A stretch of 64,000 nt of DNA from Sorangium cellulosum (GTDB taxonomy: Bacteria > Myxococcota_A > Polyangia > Polyangiales > Polyangiaceae). The position numbers and the translations under genes are program-made. The stretch is taken from positions 14,065,501 through 14,129,500 of the forward strand of contig NZ_CP012673.1 in NCBI RefSeq assembly GCF_002950945.1, in the 5' to 3' direction. Shown here piece after piece: positions 7,501 through 15,565 of this stretch; positions within the stretch are counted from its first letter, which is position 1; each line of letters starts with the position of its first letter. The notes below the pieces were generated by a model. The model was not told where the DNA came from. It saw nothing but the letters and a program-made list of their open reading frames with translations, and did not search any database.

Positions 7501-10500
7501 ATGCTGATGCCGCATCCTTCATTCTGGGATGTGACCATGTCCACCAGCCGCATCGCGAGCAACGAACCGCCTGAGGGAGTGGCGAGCAAGCAGGCGCTGC
7601 CCGAGAACCTCAACTTCCGCGCGATCTTCGAGGGGATCTCGGGGAACTACCTCGTGCTCCGGCCGGATTTTGCGGTCGTCGCCGTGAGCGACGCCTATCT
7701 CGAGGCGACGAACACCCGGCGCGAGGAGATCCTGGGTCGCGGCATCTTCGATGTGTTCCCGGACAATCCGGACGATCCGCACGCGACCGGCATGAGGAAC
7801 CTGCGCGCCTCGCTGGAGCGTGTGCTCGAGACGCGCGCCTCCGACAGCATGGCCGTGCAGAAATACGACATCCAGTGCCTCGGAGCGGAGCGAGGCGGAT
7901 TCGAGGAACGATATTGGAGTCCCTTCAACTCGCCCATCGTGGGGCCAGACGGTGAGATCACGTACATCATCCACCGTGTCGAGGACGTGACCGAGTTCGT
8001 CCGCCTGAAGCAGCGCGGGCTCGAGCAGACCCGGCTCACGGAGGAGCTCCAGACACGGGCGGACAGGGTCGAGGCAGAGGTCTTCCTCCGAGCACAGGAG
8101 ATCCAGCGCGCGAACGAGCAGCTCCGCATGGTCAACGAGCAGCTCAGCCGGCTCGACGAGCTCAAGACCAGGTTTTTCTCGAACGTGAGCCACGAGTTCC
8201 GGACGCCGCTCACGCTCATGCTCTGCCCGATCGAAGAGCTGCTGAGCGGCGCGCCCGGCGGCCTCACGGACAGGCAGCGCGAGCTCGTCGAGCTCGCGCG
8301 CCGCAACGCTCGGCGGCTCCTCAAGCTCGTGAACAACCTGCTCGACTTCGCCCGGATTGAAGCCGCCCGGATGCAGGTGTCGTACGAGGCGCTCGACCTC
8401 TCGGCGCTGACCACCGAGGTGGCGAACGCGTTCCGCTCGGCGGCGGCGCGGGCGGGGCTCCGGTTCGTCGTGGACTGCCCGCCGCTCCAGGAGCCTGTCT
8501 ACGTCGACCACGAGATGTGGGAGAAGATCGTCCTCAACCTGATCTCGAACGCGTTCAAGTTCACGTTCGAGGGCGAGATCGCGATCTCGCTCCGGTGGGG
8601 AGGTGACCACGTGCGCCTCGAGGTCCGCGACACGGGGACGGGGATCCCCGCGGAGGAGCTCCCTCGGGTCTTCGAACGCTTCTACCGGATCCATGGGGCG
8701 CGCGGGCGGAGCCACGAGGGCTCCGGCATCGGCCTCGCGCTCGTGCGGGAGCTGGTCAAGTTCCACAGAGGTGACGTCCAGGCGACGAGCGTGTTCGGGC
8801 GAGGGAGCACGTTCACGGTCTGCATCCCCGCCGGATCAGCGCACTTGCCCGCGGAGCACACCGGCGCCGAGCGGGAGCTCGGCATGACGGCCATGACGGT
8901 CCAGGCGTTCGTGGAGGAAGCGTCGCAGTGGGTCTCCGTGGATACATCACCGGCAGCGCCTCCGCAGGGGCTCCCGCCGAGCGCGGACGACCGGCGCCCG
9001 CCGGCGGGCTCGGCCGGCCACGTCCTGCTCGTCGAGGATAACCCCGACATGCGGAGCTACCTCCAGCACATCCTCGCGACGCGGTGGACCGTGGATGCAG
9101 TCGAGAGCAGCGAGATGGCGCTGTCGGTCGCGCGCGAGCGCGTGCCTGATCTCGTCCTCACCGACGTCATGCTGCCCGGGCTCGACGGGTTCGGTCTCCT
9201 CGCCGCGTTGCGCGCCGATCCGAGGACGCAGCTCGTCCCCGTGGTGCTCATCTCGGCCCGATCCGGGGAGGAGTCGCGCGTGCACGGCGCCGAAGCGGGC
9301 GCGGACGATTACCTCGTCAAGCCGTTCTCGACCCGTGAGCTGCTCGCGCGGGTCGGTGGGCGCATCGAGATCGCGAAGCTGCGCCGGCAGGTCGCCGAGG
9401 ATGTCGAGCGTCTCCGCGAGAGCGAGCAGCGCTTCCGCTCCCTCGCCGACGCCGCCCCGATGATGATCTGGATGTCCGGGCCCTCCGGAGGATGCGAGTA
9501 CGTCAACGAGACCTGGCTGCGCTTCACGGGGCACACCCTCGAAGAGGCGCAGGGGGACGGCTGGCTCGACGCGGTCCACGCGGAAGATCGCCCGCTCTTC
9601 CTGAGCGCCTACGCCGCGGCGCTCGGCGCGCGCGAGCCGTTCACGCTGGAATGTCGCATGATCCGCGGAGACGGCGAGAGCCGATGGGTCGTGACCCAGG
9701 GCGCCCCGCGCTTCTGCGCGACCGGAGCGTTCCAGGGCTTCGTTGGATTGTCCCTGGACATCACCGAGCGCAAGCGGGTCGAGGACGCGCTGGCCGACGC
9801 GGATCGCCGGAAGGACGAGTTCCTGGCCATGCTCGCGCACGAGCTGCGCAACCCCATGGCGCCGATCTGCGTGGCCGTGGAGCTCATCCGACTGCGAAGC
9901 TGCGGGGGGCCGCCAGACCGGCACATCGAGGTCATCGCACGGCAGACGAAGACCTTGATGCGCCTCGTGGACGATCTGCTCGACGTGTCGCGCATCACCC
10001 GGAGGAAGATCGAGCTCCGCAAGGAGCGGATCGACATCGGGGCCGCCGTGTCGCGCGCCCTGGAGTCCACGCGCGAGCAGATGGAGGCGCGGCGGCATCA
10101 GATCGAGCTCGCGCTACCGGCATCCGCCATCCACGTCACCGCGGACGCCGTTCGTCTCGATCAAATCCTCGTCAACCTGCTCACCAACGCGTGCAAGTAC
10201 ACCGACGCCGGGGGCCACATCGGGGTGACGGTCGAGCGGCGCGGCGATCAGGTGGAGCTGCGTGTCCGCGACGACGGGATCGGGATCGCGAAGGAGATGC
10301 TGCCCCAGGTCTTCACGCTGTTCCATCAGGCAGAGCGCAGCCTTGACCGGGCGCCCGGCGGCCTCGGTATCGGGCTCACCATCGTTCGCGACCTCGTCGA
10401 GCTCCACGGGGGGGGCATCGAAGCGACGAGCCCGGGGCTCGGGCAAGGCAGCGAGTTCGTCGTGCGCCTACCCGTCGCGGCGGACGACACGACGCCCGCC

Positions 10501-10965
10501 CCCCCGGAGGAGGCGAGGCGGCCCTCCGCGGTGACGAGGAAGCTCCGCGTCCTCGTCGTCGACGACAACGCGGACGCGGCGAGCGTGCTCGCCGACGCCT
10601 TGCGCGCGATGGGGCAAGAGGTGTGGATCGCCAACGACGGCCCCCACGCGTTGAAGGCCGCGGTGGACCACCGGCCCGATGTCGTGTTCCTCGACATCGG
10701 GCTCCCGGGAATGGACGGCTACGAGGTCGCGCGGCGCCTGCGTGAGGCCGGGCTGTGGTCGGGAGTGCTCGTCGCGCTCACGGGGTATGGGCAGCAGTCG
10801 GACCGCCGTCTCGCCAAGGCAGCAGGATTTGACGTTCACTTCGTCAAGCCGGTATCGATGCAGGCGCTCGCCCACGTTATCAACGTCGCCGCTGACGGGG
10901 GTGAGCGCATGACCCCGGGAAGCGAAGGCCAGTGCGAGGATGACGGAAGCTGTCAAGTGCCATGA
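7501..10965 (+). CDS. Large hybrid sensor histidine kinase with two kinase and two receiver domains
   Basis: The 1154-residue protein is cytoplasmic, with no membrane segment. In order it has a PAS domain (about 40-165), a coiled coil (about 167-222), HisKA with phosphoacceptor His231 in SHEFRTPL, and HATPase (N-box NLISNAFK at 346-353; G boxes DTGTGIP, GSGIGLAL). A receiver follows with phosphoacceptor Asp555 in LTDVMLPG, then a second PAS (about 640-757), and a second HisKA with His780 in AHELRNPM. The second HATPase (NLLTNACK, DDGIGI, GGLGIGLT) precedes a terminal receiver with Asp1065 in LDIGLPG. The layout implies an internal phosphorelay. An alternative start is the ATG at 7537. No response regulator with an output domain lies nearby, so its partner is elsewhere. 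Confidence 0.93.
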   Translation: MLMPHPSFWDVTMSTSRIASNEPPEGVASKQALPENLNFRAIFEGISGNYLVLRPDFAVVAVSDAYLEATNTRREEILGRGIFDVFPDNPDDPHATGMRNLRASLERVLETRASDSMAVQKYDIQCLGAERGGFEERYWSPFNSPIVGPDGEITYIIHRVEDVTEFVRLKQRGLEQTRLTEELQTRADRVEAEVFLRAQEIQRANEQLRMVNEQLSRLDELKTRFFSNVSHEFRTPLTLMLCPIEELLSGAPGGLTDRQRELVELARRNARRLLKLVNNLLDFARIEAARMQVSYEALDLSALTTEVANAFRSAAARAGLRFVVDCPPLQEPVYVDHEMWEKIVLNLISNAFKFTFEGEIAISLRWGGDHVRLEVRDTGTGIPAEELPRVFERFYRIHGARGRSHEGSGIGLALVRELVKFHRGDVQATSVFGRGSTFTVCIPAGSAHLPAEHTGAERELGMTAMTVQAFVEEASQWVSVDTSPAAPPQGLPPSADDRRPPAGSAGHVLLVEDNPDMRSYLQHILATRWTVDAVESSEMALSVARERVPDLVLTDVMLPGLDGFGLLAALRADPRTQLVPVVLISARSGEESRVHGAEAGADDYLVKPFSTRELLARVGGRIEIAKLRRQVAEDVERLRESEQRFRSLADAAPMMIWMSGPSGGCEYVNETWLRFTGHTLEEAQGDGWLDAVHAEDRPLFLSAYAAALGAREPFTLECRMIRGDGESRWVVTQGAPRFCATGAFQGFVGLSLDITERKRVEDALADADRRKDEFLAMLAHELRNPMAPICVAVELIRLRSCGGPPDRHIEVIARQTKTLMRLVDDLLDVSRITRRKIELRKERIDIGAAVSRALESTREQMEARRHQIELALPASAIHVTADAVRLDQILVNLLTNACKYTDAGGHIGVTVERRGDQVELRVRDDGIGIAKEMLPQVFTLFHQAERSLDRAPGGLGIGLTIVRDLVELHGGGIEATSPGLGQGSEFVVRLPVAADDTTPAPPEEARRPSAVTRKLRVLVVDDNADAASVLADALRAMGQEVWIANDGPHALKAAVDHRPDVVFLDIGLPGMDGYEVARRLREAGLWSGVLVALTGYGQQSDRRLAKAAGFDVHFVKPVSMQALAHVINVAADGGERMTPGSEGQCEDDGSCQVP

Positions 10966-11113
10966 GCCCAGCGCGGCGCCGCCCCTGAGCCCGTCAGGGC
11001 CCGCAGGAGGTGCCATTCCGAAGACGCGCTCGTGGCGGGCGCTCACGTAACATCCCATGCACGACGCGACCCGGCCGGCAGAGGTCACCTCGCCCTCGGG
11101 CGTGACCGTGCCA

Positions 11114-11219
11114 TACATAGAGAACCTTACGCGATCCGCATCCCGCCTGAAAAAGTAACGCTGTATCAGCAGCTTATCCAGGCATCGAGGGGGCCGCTTT
11201 CGCTCCACAGCCTGCGGGA
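11114..11219 (+). repeat. Dispersed repeat B, copy 2 (right part only)
   Basis: From ACATAGAGAACCTTACGCG onward this matches copy 1 and copy 3. The same frame as in copy 1 reads EPYAIRIPPEKVTLYQQLIQ and continues ASRGPLSLHSLRELVQCGLG without a stop to 11259. This is the longest continuous version of the coding-like core. The left two thirds of the unit are absent here. Confidence 0.7.
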
Positions 11220-11395
11220 GCTCGTCCAATGCGGCCTTGGCTTCGCCCCCGCAGGGTGATGCTGCGCCTACCGCCGCGCGGCACGCAACCACTGCGCACG
11301 GGCGCTCTCAGCAGAGCCCGCGGGCACTGGCGAGCGGCAAGGCTCCGGCAGCGAGTCGACGCGAGCGGCGGGCTCGACGTTCGGCCCAAGCTTGC

Positions 11396-11640
11396 TCACC
11401 CCTCCGGTGCCGCCGGCAGCCCGAGCAGCCGACCGAGCGCCTCGTGAGCGACCCGGGCCGCCACCTCATCCCCGAGGGCGACGGCGCGGCATAGGGTGCT
11501 GGCGAGCGAGGCGACCACCGCAGCCCGACGCGACGGATCGGTCACGGCGAGCTCCCCAAGCGGGTTGGGTCCACGCCCTCCGAACGGGTGCGATCCGTCG
11601 TCACGCTCTCCCCAAATCCCCGGGGATGCGCCGGATCGCG
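11396..11640 (-). pseudogene. Coding-like C-terminal remnant of an unidentified protein
   Basis: On the minus strand the frame that stops at 11396-11398 reads PLGELAVTDPSRRAAVVASL, then ASTLCRAVALGDEVAARVAH, then EALGRLLGLPAAPEG. It is amphipathic and helical, with Ala/Leu/Arg spacing typical of a real protein and of small helical proteins often found beside insertion sequences. There is no convincing start, and upstream the composition turns into non-coding DNA. It lies between repeat-B copies 2 and 3 in the decay zone. The family is not known to me. Confidence 0.4.
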
Positions 11641-11662
11641 ACGGTTCGCTCCCGCGGGACAG

Positions 11663-11910
11663 TCCCGCCAGAAAAATCGCTCAATGGTGCGCGGTCGCCG
11701 GAAACAGCAGCGCTTTTCATAGCTTCCGCCTGTTTCGCCGCCGAGGTCGGCTCTGGTGTGGCCCAACGGGGCGCCCTCCGCTGCCGCCTCGCCCGCGGTG
11801 CAGGGCCCGCGGCATCACCGGTCCCTCCGTACAGCCACGCTGCACGCGCTGGTTGACATAGAGAACCTCACGCGATCCGCATCCCTCCCGGAAAAGTGAC
11901 GCTGTATCAG
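11663..11910 (+). repeat. Dispersed repeat B, copy 3, left part
   Basis: Matches copy 1 from TCCCGCCAGAA through GTGACGCTGTATCAG, where the insertion sequence begins. The right part continues at 13680 after the element. Joining 11910 to 13683 regenerates the arrangement seen at 6359-6424. Confidence 0.75.
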
Positions 11911-11930
11911 ACTCGGGTTTCGCCCTTTTT

Positions 11931-12032
11931 GTTGCCTGTTACCCCGGGGCAACGTCCCGATCGCGGCGAGTCGGAGGCGTTCATGCACCCTGGCACGACG
12001 GGCCGTTCACCAGACTTTATAGTGAACGCCTC
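11931..12032 (+). promoter_or_regulatory. Hairpins in the insertion-sequence leader
   Basis: Close to the left end, GTTGCC (11931-11936) pairs with GGCAAC (11948-11953). Further on, GAGGCGTTCA (11974-11983) can pair with TGAACGCCTC (12023-12032). GTTCAC (12005-12010) can pair with GTGAAC (12022-12027) instead. The last two stems share the same right arm and exclude each other. Such structures often lower transposase expression from outside transcription; this role is inferred. Confidence 0.45.
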
Positions 12033-12307
12033 GCCGCAAGCTGGACGCTACGGCGCGTGGACCGTCGCTGCGCACTCGCCCGTCATCGTGCCCTGTCATG
12101 GTGCGTCCGTTCGCGAGTCGAACGCCGGCTCGGTTGTGCAGTATCAGCAGAATGCTCGTGGATGTCTTTTTTCCGGAAATCGCGAGGGCTGAACCGGAAT
12201 GCGTGCTGCTTCCAGGATTCGTACGCGCCTCTTGAACGGAGAGTAGACGAGCACGGCTGCCCTGTTGATCCGTTGGGTTGTCAAGGCACAACGGGACAGG
12301 AACAACC

Positions 12308-13663
12308 GTGCTCGACCCCAATCTTGCCAGCTTGCTGGCTGTTTTGGAAGTCTTTCGTATCGCGTTCACCCGTCCGTCGTTCACGAACCTGCTCGTGATC
12401 GCGTGCGGGTGGATCTTGACCCAGGGCCCGCACGCCGTAACCGAGGCGCTCGTGATGACCGGGGCCGCCGGACGACGACATCACGAAGCGTTCCATCGCT
12501 TCTTCTCCCGAGGGACGTGGAATCCGGACGAGCTCGGCCTGTGGCTGTTTCAGCGTCTGGCGCCGTTCCTCGGGGAGGGCGCGCTCCGGATCGCCATCGA
12601 CGACACGGTGGCCCCGAAGAAAGGCCCGCATGTGTTCGGGATCGGAACGCACATCGACCCGGTACGCTCGACACGACGTTTCCGCGTCTTCTGTTTCGGC
12701 CACTGCTGGGTCGTGTTGACGGTGCTCGTGCGTGTTCCGTTTTCCCAGCGGACGTGGGGGCTGCCCGTCCTCTTTCGTCTCTATCGAGGAAAGAAAGAAT
12801 GCTCGGAGCCCGAGGCGAGCTACGTCAAGAAGACCGAGCTCGCCCGCGAGATGCTTGATGTCTTTGTCTCCTGGGTGGGCGCCCGCCGTGTGGAGCTGGC
12901 CGCTGACTCAGCCTACTGCAACGCCACCGTCCTTCGCGGGATGCCTCCCTCAATTGTTGTGTTCGGCGCCATGCGCCCCGATGCGGTACTCACCTCCCTG
13001 CCCACCCCGCGTAAGCCGGGCCAGCGCGGGCGTACCAGCAAGCGCGGCGCACCGCTCCCGAAACCGCAAGCCCTGGCTAAGGACGACCGGATTCCCTGGC
13101 AGAACGGCACCGCCGAGTTGTACGGATGCATCACCAAGGTCCGGTACAAGACGCTCTGCGCGCAATGGTACCGAGCGTGCGGTGACGGCCTGCTGCGCAT
13201 CGTCATCGTCGCGACCGACCAAGGACAGGTGCCGTTCCGGGTCTTCTTCTGCACTGATAGCAGCGTGGACGTCATTCGTCTGCTCGAAACGTACGCAGGG
13301 CGCTGGGGCATCGAGGTCTTTTTTCGGGAGGGCAAGCAGCTGCTCGGCTTCGCCGACTCGTCGGCCCGCAAGGAGGCGGCCGTACGCCGCGTCGCTCCCT
13401 TCGTCGGTCTGCTCTACACGGCGCTCGTCCTCTGGTTCCTCGAAGGCGCCGCCCAGAGCCACCTGGCTACGCCGCCGCTTCGCCCGTGGTACCCGCATAA
13501 GCGAGGGCTCTGCTTCGCCGACATCCTCCGCGCGGCACAGCGCGCGATGGCGGGCCTCGATATTCTTGACTCGATCAATACTTTCGAGCACTTAAAGAAA
13601 CGGCGGGCGCAGGCGCCGCTGCCCGATACTCACGGGATTCACGGGCGAAGACTCGCCGCGTAA
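12308..13663 (+). CDS. DDE transposase of the IS701/IS4-type element
   Basis: I start the protein (451 residues) at the GTG at 12308, which has CAGGAA five bases upstream; the frame also opens at a TTG at 12278. The RNase-H-like DDE residues are visible: AIDDTVAPKKG (Asp98/99), VELAADSAYCN (Asp200) and YAGRWGIEVFFREGKQLLGF, whose Y-R-E-K pattern (Glu336) is the signature of IS4-superfamily transposases. The N-terminal TRPSFTNLLVIACGWIL segment is typical of the IS701 group. The enzyme cuts and rejoins the element ends. It is complete, without frameshift, and ends 16 bases before the right inverted repeat. Confidence 0.93.
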   Translation: MLDPNLASLLAVLEVFRIAFTRPSFTNLLVIACGWILTQGPHAVTEALVMTGAAGRRHHEAFHRFFSRGTWNPDELGLWLFQRLAPFLGEGALRIAIDDTVAPKKGPHVFGIGTHIDPVRSTRRFRVFCFGHCWVVLTVLVRVPFSQRTWGLPVLFRLYRGKKECSEPEASYVKKTELAREMLDVFVSWVGARRVELAADSAYCNATVLRGMPPSIVVFGAMRPDAVLTSLPTPRKPGQRGRTSKRGAPLPKPQALAKDDRIPWQNGTAELYGCITKVRYKTLCAQWYRACGDGLLRIVIVATDQGQVPFRVFFCTDSSVDVIRLLETYAGRWGIEVFFREGKQLLGFADSSARKEAAVRRVAPFVGLLYTALVLWFLEGAAQSHLATPPLRPWYPHKRGLCFADILRAAQRAMAGLDILDSINTFEHLKKRRAQAPLPDTHGIHGRRLAA

Positions 13664-13679
13664 AGGGCGAAACCCGAGT

Positions 13680-13732
13680 CAGAAACTTATCCACGCATCG
13701 AGGGGGCCGCTTGCACTCCACAGCCTGCGGGG
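13680..13732 (+). repeat. Dispersed repeat B, copy 3, right part
   Basis: AACTTATCCACGCATCGAGG and CTCCACAGCCTGCGGGG continue the repeat after the insertion sequence. The frame matches KLIHASRGPLALHSLRG, equivalent to the copy-2 peptide. Beyond 13732 similarity to copies 1 and 2 ends. Confidence 0.7.
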
Positions 13733-14045
13733 CACCGGACACCCCACGCGCACGCGCTGAAACCTGCCTGCATATTTACCGCGATACGTGAGAAGCTGCT
13801 CCAACTCTGCGTCGCGTACGGCGTCACCAACTTGCCTAGCGGGGAGAGCAACAGGGGCTCCTGGTTTCTTCCCGTCGAGGATCAGGGCGGTGAGGCACCA
13901 ACGAACGTGGACCATGCCAGACGGCATTCCCCGCCGATCGTGCCGCAGGGAGCGGTGAGCGGCGGAAAAGGGTTCCTTTCGAGCGCTCCTGGCGCACTGA
14001 TTGGCGCAGCGCCGCGTCCGACTGGATGAGGACGAGCCCTGCATG
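13733..14045. other. No confident gene; one weak minus-strand frame
   Basis: A minus-strand frame from about 13950 down to 13740 reads MVHVRWCLTALILDGKKPGA and then PVALPARQVGDAVRDAELEQ. It looks more protein-like than its surroundings but has no ribosome site and runs into repeat B. It could be another relic. No other structure is seen. Confidence 0.3.
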
Positions 14046-15068
14046 TGAAAAAAACAACGTTGCGAGCAGGCTGTTCATGGATTCACACCTCTGCGCACTT
14101 GCGGGCACTACGGCGCTGTCTCTCCTCGTCGGCTGTAGCGACACCGAGGCGCTCGACGACCCGTTGATCGACACTATCGACACTGACGAGACGGCCATCG
14201 TAGGGGGCGCCAACGCGAACATCGCCGATCATCCCTGGCAGGTCTCGCTACAGACCAGCAGCGGATATCACATCTGCGGCGGGGTGATCCTCAGCGATCG
14301 CTGGATCCTCACGGCACAGCACTGCGTGGATTTCACCGGCGCAGCTCTCATCGGTCCGCCTTCCTTCCTCCGCATCGCGGCTGGCGCATCCCAATTGAGC
14401 GCCATGGGCACCTCGGGGCAGACTCGCTCTATCAACCCATCGCTATGGCCACGCCGAGCGACGAAGCGGCGGGGCTGATCAACCCCGGCGTGCTCGCGAG
14501 AGTGTCGGGATGAGGTCATCTCTCCGCCGGTGGTTCGCTGTCCGATACGCTGCAAGCCGTCAACGTTCCTATCGTTTCCAATTCAACCGCGCAGACACTC
14601 TATCCGATGGAGACGGTCACCGCCGACCAGCTCGCGGCCGTCGATACGGGGAACGGCGGCGAGGACGCTCGTCAGGCCGACAGCGGCGGTCCGCTCACCG
14701 TGGCCAAAGGATCAAGCCGTATCCTGGCCGGCGTAGTGAGCTGGGGATACGGGTGTGCGGAGGCGCAACACCCAGGCCTGTACGCGCGTGTCGCGTCCTT
14801 CCGAAGCTGGATAAGCAGCGCTCTGGCGTCGATCCCGGTCGTGCTCGATAGCCGGACGAATCTGTCGGGCAGCGCTGCGACATGGCAACACTTCGCTCAC
14901 GATGTCGTCGTTCGTGTCTGGCTTCCAGAGCGAGATCCAGCTCCGGGCGGGGACTTTCGTGCACTGGTTGAGATTGACGGATTCGATGAGCCGTATTCTC
15001 GGTATTTTGTGGCGTCGACGAGTTACAAGCGTTCCTCGCCGGGTGCTGGATTGTGCCGCAAATCCTAA
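14046..15068 (+). pseudogene. Inactivated trypsin-like serine protease (S1 family)
   Basis: The N-terminal half has a lipoprotein-like leader (LSLLVGC), the mature start IVGGANANIADHPWQVSL and the active-site His in TAQHC. At about 14440 the frame changes. In the new frame ATPSDEAAGLINPGVLARVS runs to a TGA at 14512 where trypsins have Trp (VSGWG). The last part (frame 14607) has the active-site Ser in QADSGGPL, and VSWGYGCAEAQHPGLYARVA. The segment that should carry the catalytic Asp (DIALL region) is missing. So there is an internal deletion, a frame change and an in-frame stop. A GTG at 14046 (VKKTTL) may be the original start. Residues after about 14830 have no clear family. Confidence 0.85.
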
Positions 15069-15478
15069 CCATGCTTGCCCCAGCCGGGGCCAGGTTGACA
15101 TGGCTCGGGGAGGACGACCTCGGGTTCGGGACTTCTTCGGCAATCCTCTGAAGGGGCGCTGACCGTCACGCGAAAGCGGACCAGGCGCCCGTACTTCCAG
15201 AACGCCCCTGCACGGGCGTGCCGCAACGTGGTGATCGCACTCGCGCGTGACGGCTCGAGCTCGGCCACCTCGCCGGCGAGGCATCGAGGGCGAGCTCGTC
15301 GCGACGGTACTCCCAAAGGGAGTAGCGCCGGCGAGCTCCGGGCCGTGGTCGAGGTCAGCCACGTCGCCAGCGAGGCCCCCGCCCTGACGGACGTCGACCG
15401 CCCTGCTCTCACTGGCGTCCACCTCGACTCCGCTGCGCGTCCCCAATCTAAGTCGCCTGCAGTGTGACGCTGGCTCGA
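15069..15478. other. No gene recognised
   Basis: Only short Arg/Ser-rich frames occur on both strands, with no start site or motif. A plus-strand frame through 15228-15467 ends with GVHLDSAARPQSK, but nothing supports expression. The stretch leads directly into dispersed repeat A copy 2. Confidence 0.5.
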
Positions 15479-15565
15479 TTCCTCGAAGACGTCCACGAGA
15501 ACGCGCGCACGCTCGAGCTCGCGCGGGTGTGGCTGGGCGAGGCGTGACCGCCGAGCGCGGCGATC
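15479..15565 (+). repeat. Dispersed repeat A, copy 2
   Basis: Reads FLEDVHENARTLELARVW then LGEA and stop, matching copy 1 at 3304-3390 with about 11 differences in 87 bases. It ends exactly at the stop codon of the convergent GH20 gene. Confidence 0.6.

Larger units (their letters stand above)
11911..13679 (+). mobile_element. Complete insertion sequence, IS701/IS4-type, about 1.77 kb
   Basis: The ends carry a perfect 18-base inverted repeat, ACTCGGGTTTCGCCCTTT at 11911-11928 and its complement at 13662-13679; one more base on each side also pairs. CAG stands directly outside both ends (11908-11910 and 13680-13682) and may be a 3-base target duplication, although one copy of dispersed repeat B reads CAGCAG at the empty site. 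A single transposase gene fills the right part; about 400 bases of non-coding leader with hairpins lie before it. The element splits copy 3 of repeat B, so it arrived after that repeat spread. It appears intact and possibly active. Confidence 0.9.
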
